Assembly: GCA_014529385.2 (NCBI GenBank)
Contig: CM043964.1
Coordinates: 7,163,997-7,227,996 of the forward strand
Direction: 5' to 3'
DNA: 64,000 bases
DNA from: Adiantum capillus-veneris
Taxonomy: Eukaryota; Streptophyta; Polypodiopsida; Polypodiales; Pteridaceae
The notes beneath the pieces were generated by a model. That model saw only the letters and a list, made by a program, of their open reading frames with translations, searched no databases and was not told the origin of the DNA. Shown piece after piece: positions 21,691 to 32,848 of this stretch (positions within the stretch are counted from its first letter, which is position 1; each line of letters begins with the position of its first letter). The translations under genes and the position numbers were made by a program.

Positions 21691-24600
21691 CTCCCCCTCG
21701 AGCTCTGCATGTTGCAGAGTCCAAGCATAGTCCGGAAACGTCGAAGCTTCTCAGCTCCGAGGGCCTTGGTAAAGATATCCGCTATCTGCTCCTCTGTGCT
21801 GACGTAGACCAAGTCGATGTCGCCCACCAACACTCGCTCTCGAACGTAGTGGTAATGGACCTCTATGTGTTTGGTCCTGGCATGGAACACTGGGTTCCTA
21901 GCCAACTGCATGCTGCTGAGGTTGTCACAATGGATGAAAATCTACTGGTCCACCTGCACTCCCAAGTCCTCAAGTAATGTGCGTAGCCAAACTACCTCGC
22001 ACGCCGCAACTGCTGCACCTCTGTACTCGGCCTCTGTGCTCGATAAAGCAACTGTAGGCTGCTTTTTGCTGCTCCAAGTAACAGCAGCACTCCCAAAAGA
22101 GAACATGAAGCCACTCGTAGATCTCCTATCAACAATGCTACCTGCCCAATCTGCATCTGTATACCCATACAATGCTAATGGTGCATCTGCTGCATAGAAC
22201 AATGCGTAGTCAAGAGTACCTTGCACATACCTAAGTGTGCGTCGTACTCCATCCAAATGTGGCTTCCTCGGAAGTTGCATGAACTGACTTTCCAAGCCTA
22301 CTGTGTAGCTCAAGTCTGGCCTCGTGATAGTCAAGTAGATTAGACTACCCACAATCTTCCTGTACATGTTGACATCCTCAACAACATCACCCTTCTCTGC
22401 ACTCAGCTTTGCATTCACATCCAAGGGAATAGAAATTGGCTTACAATCAGCCATACCATACTTTGACAACATGTCCAAAGCATACTGTCTCTGTGATAGC
22501 CATACACCCTCTGGAGTCCTGATCACCTCAATGCCAAGAAAGTAGCGCAACTCGCCTAAATCTTTCATTTCAAACTCCTGTTTGAGAAGACCCTTCACAT
22601 GGTCAATCTCCATAGCATTGTCACCAACAATAATAAGGTCATCTACATATATGGTAATGACCACAATCCCCACATCACTCTCACGTACATAGAGTGAATG
22701 ATCAGCATGAGCTCTCCTAAAACCAATACTGACAAGATACTTGGCAATCCTGTCATACCATGCTCTAGAGCCCTGCTTCAAACCATACAAAGCTTTGAGA
22801 AGTCTGCATACATAATCTGGGTAACCTGGATCGACATAACCAGGTGGCTGATCCATATACACTTCCTCTTGCAACTCACCATTCAAGAAGGCATTCTTTA
22901 CATCCATTTGATGCATAATCCATCCTCTAGATGCAGCCACTGCTATGACAGCTCTCACTGTCGTCATCTTTGCCACTGGAGCAAAGGTCTCCTCATAGTC
23001 TATGCCATACGTCTGTGCATAACCCTTTGCGACCAGCCTTGCCTTGTGACGCTCAATGTTACCATCAGCCTTATGCTTGGTTTTATACACCCATTTACAG
23101 CCAATAGCTTTCTTGCCACTTGGCAATGGCACCAAATCCCATGTGTCATTTGCTTCCAATGCAGCCATCTCTTCATTCATTGCATCATCCCAATGCACAT
23201 TTCCAACTGCATCCTCAAAACATGTGGGCTCCACATCCTGTATCACCTTAGCCATGTAGGCTCAATGATGCGCTAGATACCCATCATAAGTCAATTTCTG
23301 AACTGGATTTCTGACTCTATTAGATCTGCGCGGTCCTGGGTCACTCCTTTGCCCTCTAGCATCTTCTTGTACTTTCCTTACACCAGATGTCCTGACAGCC
23401 GGAATTCCAAATTCCTCATCAAGACTTTGTTTAGAACCATCTGAATCCATGTCTACATGTGAAAAACCTGATGATGCATCAACCATAAAGGGAGGTTCAT
23501 CAACCTTTTCCTTTCCTTTTCGTGATACATTCCCTGTACCTGTTGGTGGAGTAACCTGCGTACGTAGTCTACCATTCCATGGTTTCTCAACAGAGCCACG
23601 AGAAGAGGACTCTTGTGGTCCACTCAAAACCTGTGACTGTGGCCTCACATTTTGTACAACCACATCATCTTTTACATCAGCCCCAATAGTGCCATGTGCA
23701 TTACTGTACCAGCTGCTCATCTCATCAAAGACTACATCTCTGCTCACTCGTAATTCTCGTGTAGTAGGATTGTAGCACCTGTACCCCTTTTTTTCAAGGG
23801 AATATCCCACAAGAATACATTTCTCTGCTTTAGGATCCAATTTCCTACGCAACTCATCTGGTACATGCACGTAAGCTATGCAACCAAACACTTTCAAGTG
23901 TGCCAAATCAGGCTTTGTACCTGTAAACTTTTCCTCAGGTGTTACATCATGCAACGCAGCTGTAGGTGTCCTGTTCATAATGTACACAGCTGTATTTACA
24001 GCTTCAGCCCAGAAATGATGAGGCATGTTCTTCTCATTCATCAATGCACGTGCAACCTCTGCAATGTGCATGTTTTTCCTTTCTGCGACCCCATTCTGCT
24101 GTGGAGTATATCTGCATGTAAACTGCCTGTGTATACCATGCATTCGCAGAAAATCTGAAAAATCATTGGAGAAGTACTCTCCCTCTCCATCTGACCTCAA
24201 TGTCTTGATTTGCATATCTGTCTCCTTCTCAATCATGACTTTGAAGTCTTGAAAGTGACCAAACACTTCACTTTTGTTACGCATGAAGTAGACCCATACT
24301 TTCCTTGTATGGTCATCAATGAAAGAGACATAATACCTGCAACCATGTATACTTGCAGTATCGGTTGGACCCCAAACATCTGTGTGCACCACCTCAAGTG
24401 GCTTTTTACATACATTGCGCTCATGTGGAAATGAGCCCTTTGACTGTTTTCCAAACTGGCATGCTGCACACACTTTATGCATACCATCCACCTTGAATTT
24501 GGGCAAACCTTTTACAATCTGTTTTGATTGCATGCTGCGCAATCTCTGCTCATTGACATGGCCAATGCGTTTGTGCCAAATGTCAACATCAGCCACAACA

Positions 24601-26012
24601 CCTGTGCCCTGTGCAAATAATGCAGCTTTTACCTCAGGCATGTCTACATTTAGTGTAAAAATTCTGCCCACACATTTGCCCTCTGTGATCAGCTTACAGC
24701 CATTCTGGAAATCTTCTACATAACATCCATTTGGATTGAAGCGAACCTGCAAACCCTGCTCAACCATTTGTCCAACAGAAACAAGATTCTTTGTAATGTT
24801 TGGGACATGAAGTACATCTGCTAAGTACTTTGATTTCCCACTCTTCGTATTTAGAGGTATGTCCCCTACATGAGCAATGGGGTGAGCTGTGTCATCTCTT
24901 GTCTGCACATAGCCTGACACATTTGGTTTGCGCATATCTCTAAACCACTCTCCACGAGACGTCATGTGATTAGAGGCACCTGAATCCACATACCAAACAT
25001 CATCTTGGGTGGAATTCTCTGCAGTCATTGTATTCATTACATGTTGCATAACAAACATGCGCTCGTTTTTGCTGTCATCTGCATCTCTGCTAGTAGATGC
25101 ATAGTTGCCATGTTCTCTCTTTCTACTTGCTTTTCCCTTTGGACACTCACGTGACATGTGACCTCTTTCACCACAAGTCCAACATTCTCTAGTATCTGGA
25201 GTATGTTGCTGCCTGCTTGATCCTGCACCACGACCTCTTTCACTCCCCCTGCCTTGAGACTGGTTTCCCCTGCCACCTGTATTGTTTTGATTTGATTGAC
25301 CTTCCAGAAATTGGCCCCTGCAACCCCTTGGGCCTCGACCACGACCTCTACCTCTACCTCTGTTGGAGTTAGAATAGAAGGCCTGTTCAGAATTATTTCT
25401 GCCATGAGAAGAAGATGTGTCAAGGTTCTTCTCCTCAAGAGTAAGCATAGAAATCAAATCTTTGAACACGGGGATGTCGTCTCTTGTATTCATGGAAGAC
25501 CTAAAATGTACATACTCATCTCCTAGACCATCCAAGAATGCACGGACAATGTCATCGTCTTCCACTGAGACTTTAATAGATCCAAGAGCCTCAATGATGC
25601 TCTTGATCTTCAAAGCATAATCATTGATGGAGAGGTTGTTCCTCTTAACCTGATTTAGCTCCGACTTTAGTTGAAGCTTCCTGGCCTTGGTGTTCACCTC
25701 GAACACTCTGCCTAAGTTTTTCCATGCAATGGCGGGGGTTTCAGCATCCTGTAGATAGCCCATCATGCCATCTGTGATGCTCATAGAAAGCCAATACATC
25801 ACTTTGCTCTGGCCTTGTTGCCAGTCCCTCAAAGCTTTCCTTTGTTCTGCTGTAGCATTTGCCTCAGGAATCTCTGGTTCCTTTTCATTGTCTCCTTCTA
25901 CATAGTCCCAATAACCTTTTCCTTTTAGGAAATTTGTTATTCTGAACTTCCATGCAGGGTAGTTATTTTTCTCAAGCTTCTCAGTAACAATCTGACTGAA
26001 ACCGTCAGACAT
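21663..26012 (-). pseudogene. Copia H gag-pol polyprotein
   Basis: One 1,450-codon frame from ATG at 26,012 (MSDGFSQIVTEKLEKNNYPA) interrupted only by TGA (23,262-23,264) and TAG (21,942-21,944). Gag has the NNYPAWKFR block and a CCHC knuckle (CWTCGERGHMSREC, about residues 275-288). The protease site is VDSGASNHM (about 341-349). Integrase has its HHCC site and D-D-35-E (VHTDVWGP, LRSDGEGEYF, NGVAERKN). Reverse transcriptase has IYVDDLIIVG. RNase H has GYTDADWAGS, SSTEAEYRG and, after the second stop, HCDNLSSM. Both stops could be single substitutions, so this is a very recently silenced copy. Confidence 0.95.
21691..21698 (-). other. Copia H polypurine tract
   Basis: On the minus strand this is AGGGGGAG, directly before the 3' LTR. 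The end of the polyprotein frame runs through it into the LTR. Confidence 0.8.
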
Positions 26013-26317
26013 CTTGAAGCACTAAGACAAAATAGCTGCAATTTGCAAAAACCTGCAAATCTGCTGAACCTGCTATCGTGGTTCCTGTAACACTTTCTAC
26101 ACTCAACGAGTGTCCACAATCAAGCGTACATACAACCACTGTACTTGTACAGTAAATCTCTATATACTGCACTTTGGAGCCCTGTTCAGAAACTTGTGCG
26201 AAAAACCTGTTCAGAAACTTGTTCAGAAACTTGTTCAGAAACTCGGCATCTGGTCGTGGATTGCGAACGAAGGGATTGTGATGCTCTTGCTCTCTTAGCC
26301 TCTTTTGCCTGCACCAG

Positions 26318-26329
26318 GCTCTGATACCA
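26318..26329 (-). other. Copia H primer-binding site (initiator tRNA-Met)
   Basis: The minus strand reads TGGTATCAGAGC immediately after the 5' LTR. Confidence 0.95.
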
Positions 26330-26648
26330 TGTAAAGAATGAGGATGCAAGAGAGCTACACAAGACAAGCACAAAGCACACAGAGATGGAAAGCTTCTTCT
26401 TCTTCACAGAAAAGAGAGTACAAAATGACTAAGTGCTAAAGCTGAAAAATAGCACATATGTACATGCGGTCACTAAGTGTGAACTCGCTAGAAGCGTACT
26501 AGGCTGGCACTATAAGTGTAGTCCAGCTGTAGAATCACTGGCAGAGATCCTTCGTGTCGGTCACCTAACGCGCCAGTGAGTAAATGCCGTAAGCGGCCAA
26601 GACCCGTAGTGGATGCCAGCTCAAGGTGTAGAGCTCGACATCTCAACA
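26330..26648 (-). repeat. Copia H 5' LTR
   Basis: 319-bp LTR ending CATCTCAACA on the plus strand and followed by the ggatc target-site duplication. Confidence 0.95.
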
Positions 26649-27440
26649 GGATCCATAAGCAACAAAGCCTTAACTTTCTTTGGATCGTCTTCTATTCTAT
26701 TTTCAAAAACCACATGTCCTAGCAAATGGACTCTAAACATGAACAAACTTACAATTCTTTGGGTTGAGTTTCCCACCCTCTTGTTGAAGCCTTTCAAAAC
26801 TCAACCTCAGCTTCTCCAAATGTGTGACCCTAGAGCTATAACATCCAATCTCATCCATGAAAACTCGAATGAACTTACCCAAATAGGGACAAAACACTCT
26901 ATTCATCCATCCTTGGAAGGTACCATATGCATTAACTAGCCCAAAAGGAATTCTTTTGTAGGCAAAACAACCCCAAGGACTAATGAAGGTCGTCTTCAAT
27001 TGATCTTCAATTGCTATCAAGATTTGAAAGTAGCTAGAAAATCCATCCATGATTGAGTAACGTTCATTACCTGCAGCCTGATTGAGGATTTCATATAGGA
27101 AGGGTAGTGGATAATGATTCTTTTTTGTGGTGGCATTTAAAGGTTTGAGATTAACACATATGCTAAATCTTGCGTTCTTCTTGGGCACAATAACAACTAG
27201 AGAGACCATTTAGACTCCTCCACTTGAAAGATGAAATCTACTTCCAAAAGCTTCGTCACCTCTTCACGAAGTGCCCTCTCATGAATGACCCCCAACCTCC
27301 TAAGCTTTTGAACCTTTGGCTTGGCACCTTCTTTTAGATTGATTCTATGCTTGACCCCTTTAGCTCCTTGCAAGTATGTATATTCAGTGGAAAATAGCTT
27401 TGGAAACTTCGTGAACATCTCTTCATACTCCTTTTCTTTC
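26649..27440 (-). pseudogene. E(A) reverse transcriptase
   Basis: Read right to left: KGVKHRINLKEGAKPKVQKL, LRRLGV, VIVPKKNARFSICVNLKPLN, the NHYPLPF block, YSIMDGFSSYFQI, TTFISPWGCFAYKRIPFGL and VFMDEIGCYSS. The YxDD-type active site reads FMDE here: the second catalytic Asp is Glu (GAG, 26,848-26,850). E(B) has FMDD at the same place. Reverse transcriptases need both aspartates, so this copy should be inactive. A small deletion also breaks the frame around the EESKW block. The right of this region continues to protease. Confidence 0.88.
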
Positions 27441-27639
27441 TATATCAAGTCCTCTCCTAGCATGCTCCTTGCATTCACTTTGTATTATTCTTCTCATCCT
27501 TGACCTTCTCCTCATGCATCGATGCTTCCTTTTTGCCACTTATCCCAAAAATATCAGGACATAATTGCATCAAGCCTTCCTCTGCACTTTCTTCTGATGA
27601 TGTAGACTAAGTATCACTATCATATGACGTAATTTTTGT

Positions 27640-28107
27640 CGAATTTGTATGCTGCATCTCCAATAGGGACTGTGTACAGCTCTCGTGTTTCTTTATGTTG
27701 TAGACAATGGTCCTTCCTTTCTCTTAGTCGGGGATGGTGATCAAGCACGTGCCCCAACCATTCTTAGCACCAAGGGTTATAAGCCATGGCCTCCCTAAAA
27801 TGATCGGATAATCATTCTCACCCGCTTGCATAAAATAGCAATCAACCAAGCACTCAATCCCCAAGACTTTTATCTTCACATCTTTAGCTATCCCAAGACA
27901 CCTTGCATTTTTGTGGTTGGTCATCCTCATACAGATTGAAGCTTTCATTGACGACTTGACTCCTACTTCCTTCATGATAGCCTCGGTCATGACACACACC
28001 TGGGAACCACCATCCACATATGCTTGCACTTCCGTCTTCTTTCCCAACATAGCTTCACCTATTGGCACCATATCCACCGGGTGACCAACCCTCAAGGAAT
28101 CCACCAT
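27640..28107 (-). pseudogene. E(A) protease
   Basis: Aspartic protease domain with active site VDGGSQVCVMT, then CMRMTNHKNARCLGIAKDVK, and the closing YPIILGRPWLITLGA block, which carries the second conserved Gly-Arg motif of retropepsins. It would cleave the Gag-Pol precursor in the particle. It matches E(B) 57,484-57,860. The frame stops just after the domain (27,724-27,726). It continues as degraded acidic linker sequence towards RT. Confidence 0.85.
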
Positions 28108-28689
28108 GCTTTAATTCTTTTCCTTTTGGAAGGAAGCCTCGTACTCACAAAATTGGTCCATTGCCTCCTCAATTTAGCATTCAAAGCCACCAACTGACCA
28201 AAATATATTTGCCTTTTGATTTCGTATGTTGTTGACATTATCATAGTCTTCAACACCTTGGCCAAGGGGGTAGTCCTTTGGACCTATTTTCCTTCTTTGT
28301 TTCCTCTTGCTACTCTCTGGTTTTCTTCTACCTTAGCCTTTCCTTTACTTGATTATTTTTCCCTCTCTTCTTTTGTCTCTTTCTCCCTATCATGCAGGCC
28401 TAGATCTCTTATTGGCCAAAACATCCGCATCTTGATACTCAAGGGTAATGATGTTATTAATATCCCTACCTTGTCCATTTGCAGGCAACAATTGTGGTTG
28501 TTGTTGTGGTAGTGGTGCTTCTAGTGCCCGCTCTTGATGAATTTCTTATATTCTCCCTCGGCCACGTCCATATAAGAGGTATTACCCTCCTCTCTCTCTT
28601 AGTGGTTCAGGACAACCAGGGGCGTAGTGACCCTCTTCATCACAATTGTAGCATCTGCCTTGTAGTCTCCATCCCCTACCTCTCCTGGT

Positions 28690-29309
28690 TGGCCGCTCTT
28701 ATACTTGGTTTCCATTAATTGTGCTAATTCTTAATTCTTGCAACTGACTAGCAAGATCATCCAAAACCCGGGCCATAACAAGATCCGGACCATGAACCAC
28801 TCACTCCACTGTATTATCCACTACCACAGGGACCATTGGTTGCACCGCAACTGCCTTAGCATGTATCATGCCTTGCTCCAACCTTCTCTTGATCTTCTGC
28901 TCTTGGCCTCATCAATTTTCACATCTCTTTCAAACGTAGCAAGCTCCTCTTGATTGACCTTCTCCCTTACACTTCGATGGAGACATTCCATAAACTAACG
29001 CACTTTAAAGAAATCCCCTGGAGGTACTTGGGATGCCACCTCTAATTGCACCCAAAGTCCTTTGAAGTGTTGAAAAAACTCTTTAAAATTAGCATGAACA
29101 TCTTGCTACAAACCTCTCAATTTTGTCGTTGCTTATGTTGCAGTTATCTTCTTTCCAAACCTTTCAAAAATTTCTTGCTTCACCTGCTCCCATGTTTGCT
29201 TTTTGTCTTCCTCTAAACCTTCAAACCACTCAAGAGCTTCTCCTTTGAGTGCAAGAGGAAGTACATGAAGCTTTGCTTCATCATTCACAATATGCATACC
29301 AAGTGTATG
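28690..29309 (-). pseudogene. E(A) gag, 5' truncated by D
   Basis: Starts abruptly at the D insertion with LTHTLGMHIVNDEAKLHVLP, then LKGEALEWFEGL, the TWEQVKQEIFERFGKK block and stops. The central HFKGLWVQL and RDFFK-type blocks follow in a broken frame. Near 28,640-28,690 there is an intact CCHC knuckle (CYNCDEEGHYA, then the last Cys). E(B) has lost the first Cys of that knuckle. The true N-terminus lies beyond D and is not in the window. Confidence 0.8.
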
Positions 29310-29432
29310 TGTAAGGACATGGGTCCTATGGGCAAGGCCACCGGCACGGTCGGACAGTGTGTACGCTAGGGGGAGGCTATAAGATAGCACGATTGGATGG
29401 AGACTAGCACACGCATTACCATCGCCCTTTCA
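29310..29432 (+). repeat. D(A) 5' LTR
   Basis: Begins TGTAAGG at the point where E gag is cut and ends CA one base before the primer-binding site. The matching LTR in D(B) (56,165-56,287) is also 123 bp. GGCTATAAGATAG inside it is a candidate TATA region. No 3' LTR of D remains in the window to confirm the ends. Confidence 0.6.
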
Positions 29433-29686
29433 CTGGTATCTGAGCTATTTTTGGGAGGAGGCAAAAATCGGGTTTCATGTGCATGCGACGTTCTGCTTCT
29501 CTATCGACAAGGCCGCAGAGTGCGTACGCTAGGGGGAGGCTATAAGATGGCACGGTTGGGTGGAGACTAGTACATGCATTACCACCATCCTTTCACTGGT
29601 ATCTGAGATATTTTTGGGAGGAATCGAAAAGCGGGTTTCATGTGGGTGCGACGTTCTACTTCTCTCCCACGCTTTGCAGACAAATA
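29361..29686 (+). repeat. Tandem duplication across the D LTR/PBS junction
   Basis: Two units of 163 bp, each starting GTACGCTAGGGGGAGG. Each carries the LTR 3' end, the primer-binding site and the first part of the leader (TATTTTTGGGAGGA, GTTTCATGTG). D(B) has the same duplication at about 55,920-56,245, so it existed before the two copies separated. Confidence 0.8.
29434..29445 (+). other. D(A) primer-binding site
   Basis: TGGTATCTGAGC, one mismatch from the initiator tRNA-Met complement. A second copy lies in the tandem duplicate near 29,598. Confidence 0.65.
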
Positions 29687-29815
29687 CCGCCCATCTACCC
29701 CATCCACAGCGAACGTCTAAGGTGGGCGACCAAGGCAAACTTGATGGCACCGAGGCTCCCAAGGCTTCCGTTGGCGCCGTTGGTTGCACGCGTAGAAAGG
29801 TCCGCTTAACCCCAT

Positions 29816-29888
29816 TGCATGAAGGAGGGTTGAACCCACCCCATGAGGGTAAGAGGCCAACACTTTACCATCAAGCTATTAACCCTTG
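29816..29888 (-). other. tRNA-related (SINE-like) segment in the D(A) leader
   Basis: The minus strand has a box-A-like TAGCTTGATGGTAAAG and, after about 30 bases, a box-B-like GGGTTCAACCC, as in Pol III promoters of tRNAs and plant SINEs. The anticodon and acceptor stems do not fold properly, so it is not a tRNA gene. The same segment is on the plus strand at 55,711-55,789. It lies antisense to D in both copies. Confidence 0.4.
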
Positions 29889-30261
29889 TTTTGTATAACA
29901 AGGAAAGATAGCATACTTGTGTTGAAAGGAAAACTAGAAGGAAAGAGAGCTTCAAACTTCAAGGAAGTAGCGTCACCCTTCCTTTTCACTTCTTACAGGA
30001 AGGCAAGTTTTCCTCCAAAAATTATTTTTTCCTCAAGGAGGTAGCTTCCAAGTGAACAAAAGTCTTCACAAAAACAATGGGTTTCTGTGAATAATCAGTA
30101 AAGGTGCTCTTACAACGAATGACAAGTGAAGCGCTAAAATACTCGCAAGGCAAGACTCGCATGCAACAAATATCGCGGAGCATACAAAACACAAAGACTT
30201 CAATTTCACAAGGTACAAGTTGTCTTTTTTTTCTCTCTCTTTCAATTAGTGTGTGTTTACC

Positions 30262-30842
30262 ATGGCCAGTGAGGATATCCCACCTACACACACATTTGAT
30301 TTTGAGCACGTAGATCAAAATCAAGGCACCATGGATACGGCTCACACTAATACGCATGATGACGATGATCTAGGAGATCATGGCCTTGTAGATATGGTTG
30401 CGTTCAAGACTTTTGAACATCGCCACAATGTACTTGAAAGCAACCTCTGTGCACTCAATGCAAATTTTACCAATCTTACAGAACTACTTGCCAAATTTAT
30501 GAATTCACAGATGACTGAAGGAGCCACAACTCGCACTGTTTAAGGGAGCCAAGCTCGCACGACTCAAGGAGTCCAAGAGACAAGTGCTATAGAAGATGCA
30601 GAAGGTAGCAATGCATTACTTAAGAATATCACCATTCCTGAGTTTCATGGGGAAGAGCGTGATCGCAACAAGGATGCGATCAATACGTTCTTACACAAAT
30701 GGAGTGATATTGATAGATTGAGACACACCTCGGATATAAAGACGACTGTGGAAACAAGTCTATCTCTTAAAGGCAAGGCATGTAAGTCGTGGATTACATT
30801 TCCGATAGATGCTCGTCCTCCATCTTGGGCTGCATTTCAAGC
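30262..30842 (+). pseudogene. D(A) gag N-terminal part
   Basis: ATG at 30,262 (MASEDIPPTHTFDFEHVDQN), then an Asp-rich stretch, a coiled-coil-like region (LESNLCALNANFTNL) and a TAA at 30,541-30,543. After a Thr/Gln-rich linker comes the retrotransposon-gag start (ITIPEFHGEERDRNKDAINT). It ends at SWAAFQA, where the TRIM-like element is inserted. D(B) has the same protein, with its own stops and an 8-bp deletion. The rest of gag is absent from this copy. Confidence 0.8.
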
Positions 30843-31485
30843 TGTTGGGTATGCAAGCCCTTGTGCGTCTATCCTATGGGAAACTCCCTCTATAGCATGT
30901 AGGTCAACTTTAGTTGCAAGTCAAGTTATGCATGGAAAAGTTTTGCTATTTATACTGTAAGGTGTTTATACATCGAGTCTCTCCTGTCTCCTCCATCTCG
31001 CTCTCATTCTGCAAAACTCTTCTCACCATGTTCCCTTCTCGGTGGCACCCACCATAGGTGGTCTCAACATGTGCTATGAGAGCCTGCCCAGCGACTCAAA
31101 AAAGCTTTGCAGAAATAGAGCAAAGGCCATGGGGTGCTATGGGAGCTTTACAAAGGAGGCGCCAGCTTTAAGGGCGGTGCTATAGAGCTGTCGAGAGCAT
31201 TGGAGAGGATTCCTCCTTGAGGTGAGCAAGGCTTGGTGAGAAGCAGGTTGAAGAAGGCCATAAGCAGTAGCACCTGCAACCATCAACACTATAGCACCTC
31301 CAAATTCCTCCTCCTTATCCTAATGCAAGTGCCAGTCATCCTCCATCTACTCTCTGTCGACGTCTACAAACAGAGAGCGCGTTTATTTTCGTAACCTTTG
31401 TGTTCACACTATTTTGAAAGAAGAGGTCATTCATAGGAGCCTCACAAAACACTGCGAGTTGCAAGTGCAAGACTTGACACTATCG
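30843..31485 (+). mobile_element. Partial TRIM-like element in D(A)
   Basis: A 227-bp LTR (30,843-31,069, TGTTGGG to CTCAACA, with about 40 bp missing compared with the complete copy). It is followed by a degenerate tRNA-Met primer-binding site (31,072-31,083, two mismatches) and about 400 bp of internal sequence. The insertion point in D gag (TTTCAAGC followed by TGTTGGG) is identical to that of the full element at 53,149-54,768. Similarity stops near 31,485, which is therefore the edge of the duplicated arm. Confidence 0.85.
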
Positions 31486-32260
31486 GGGGATATGTTTTTG
31501 CTACGTGAGCCGGGTAGGCACCGGGCCTCTAGCTGTGCGAGGCGTGAAAGAGAGAGAACAAGAGGCACTGATAGCTTTGCCAATCACCGCAATCATCAAT
31601 TAATTGAATATTACTTTAAGTACAATTTAGTCCTTAGCCAAGGCGGGCTGTTAAGAGCGTCGTCACTTGGATCAGCTGCTAACTAGGAGTTTAAGCTCCT
31701 GTTTACAGGATTAATCGGTAGTTAATGACACCGGACTTAACAAAATGCTAATTCAATCTCTAACGGACGACGGTGACAGAAATTTTTATCTGCGGCTTTA
31801 TCTGCTTCGAATACCTCGCGGATTCTGCAAGCTTCAATTCACTTCACTATGCCTCAATCATCAAGCTTTGATTATTGTCAAATATTGTGCAACTTCTTAC
31901 TCTATTTTCTTTACACTCACTTAACTGCCGTTCTCCTGCTCTTGATCTCTTGCTTATTTGGGTGAGTCACTTGCTTATGCACGAGAGAGAAAACATGAGC
32001 CTTCCTTGTTTACTTGCTTTAAGCTTCTTGCCTTCGCTCTCTCTCCCAAGCTCTCTTGCTTGCTTCGACAGGTTTCTCGCTTTGGTTGCTTCGAAAAAAG
32101 CTTTAAGCTCCTTCCTCTTCTTGCTTTCCTTACCCTTGTTATCTCTCTTCTTAATTGCCTTCCCTTCGAATCCCTTTGCCAAGAGAGAGAGCTTTTGTGT
32201 CTTTATTTCCTCCTTCAAGTACGAGAGAGTGGGATATTGTGTTCCCCTTGCTTAAACAAC

Positions 32261-32296
<36 letters not shown>

Positions 32297-32848
32297 CTTC
32301 GAGCTTCGAGAGAGGAGCTTTGCCTTCAAGCTTCGAGAGAGAGAGCTTTGCCTCCTCTTCTTCTCCACTTCGTGATGGTTTTCTTGCCTCTTTCAACCCT
32401 TCTTGCCCTTGTTTATATGCTTCTTCGAACAACTCTCCTCCCTCCTCGTTGATGCCTTCCTCCTGTTATTATGCCCTCTAATAACAGCCTTCTTGATTTT
32501 TTGCCCCACCATGCAATCACGGTGCCGTGAGACTGACGTGGTGTGGGAGCCCCATCAATGACGTGGCAGACAACTTTTGACCTGTACAAAATGCACCGCA
32601 AGTGGATCTGAACGGCATCCCCCCTGTTAGCTGAGAAACTCTCATCTCTCCATTGCGCTCATTTTTGCAGGTCCGTGGCCGCTACGATCGATTTCTCCTG
32701 CCCTGCACCTTCGTTCTCGCTGCTGAACGCTTTCTTTCTTTCCTCCTTGTTCTTTTTCCCACTTACCCTTATAAAACAACTCTTGGGCGGCCCTTGGGTG
32801 GCCAAACTTCCTTTAAGCCCATAGGTGGGCGGTCCTTTGACCCTTCAT
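31486..32848. other. Unassigned interval with GA-rich sequence
   Basis: No recognisable domain. 31,950-32,420 is dominated by GAGAG, CTTCGAG and GCTTTGCC repeats, which produce long low-complexity frames on both strands. I do not regard those as genes. A CTTATAAAACAA stretch near 32,767 is TATA-like, without further support. Confidence 0.4.
32262..32292. repeat. (GA)n microsatellite
   Basis: About 15 GA dinucleotides, followed by two imperfect copies of a GCTTCGAGAGAG/AGCTTTGCC unit (32,300-32,352). Confidence 0.9.

Larger units (their letters stand above)
21369..26648 (-). mobile_element. Copia H: full-length Ty1/Copia element
   Basis: Complete minus-strand element of 5.28 kb with LTRs of about 320 bp and target-site duplication ggatc (21,364-21,368 and 26,649-26,653). 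It is inserted in the pol gene of E(A); removing it rejoins a stretch that is contiguous in E(B). It has an initiator tRNA-Met primer-binding site and a purine tract. The LTRs differ by about seven substitutions and a 3-bp indel. The left LTR has lost its terminal G (TG to TA). It is the best-preserved autonomous-type element in the window, with one frame and two stop codons. Confidence 0.96.
9170..29309 (-). mobile_element. E(A): decayed Ty3/Gypsy element, split by F and H
   Basis: Remains of a minus-strand Gypsy element. Right to left: gag (28,690-29,309), protease (27,640-28,107), reverse transcriptase (26,649-27,440), RNase H plus a second plant-type RNase H (20,419-21,368), and integrase (19,571-20,290 and 9,170-9,646). 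Removing Copia H (21,369-26,648, with one ggatc) and Gypsy F (9,647-19,565, with one actat) rejoins the sequence base for base with the uninterrupted copy E(B). The 5' end is cut by insertion of D at 29,310 and no LTR of E is recognisable. The extra RNase H between RNase H and integrase is typical of the Tat group of plant Gypsy elements. Confidence 0.88.
29310..30842 (+). mobile_element. D(A): 5' part of a Gypsy element, inserted in E(A) gag
   Basis: Plus-strand fragment consisting of a 123-bp LTR, a tRNA-Met-type primer-binding site, a leader with a 163-bp tandem duplication, and the start of gag. It is truncated inside gag by the TRIM-like element at 30,843. The mirror-image copy D(B) at 54,769-56,287 has the same architecture and the same insertion point in E. 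The LTR begins TGTAAGGACATGG and ends CTTTCA. Confidence 0.75.

Noticed and set aside
22698-25620. Several plus-strand frames of 70-190 codons inside Copia H
   Set aside because: They lie antisense to an otherwise intact gag-pol frame and show no domain.
29816-29888. A genuine tRNA gene
   Set aside because: Box A and B resemble tRNA, but anticodon and acceptor stems do not pair, so I list only a tRNA-related segment.
31875-32481. Overlapping hydrophobic and Ser/Leu-rich frames on both strands
   Set aside because: Low-complexity translation of GAGAG and CTTCGAG repeats, without domain or conserved start.
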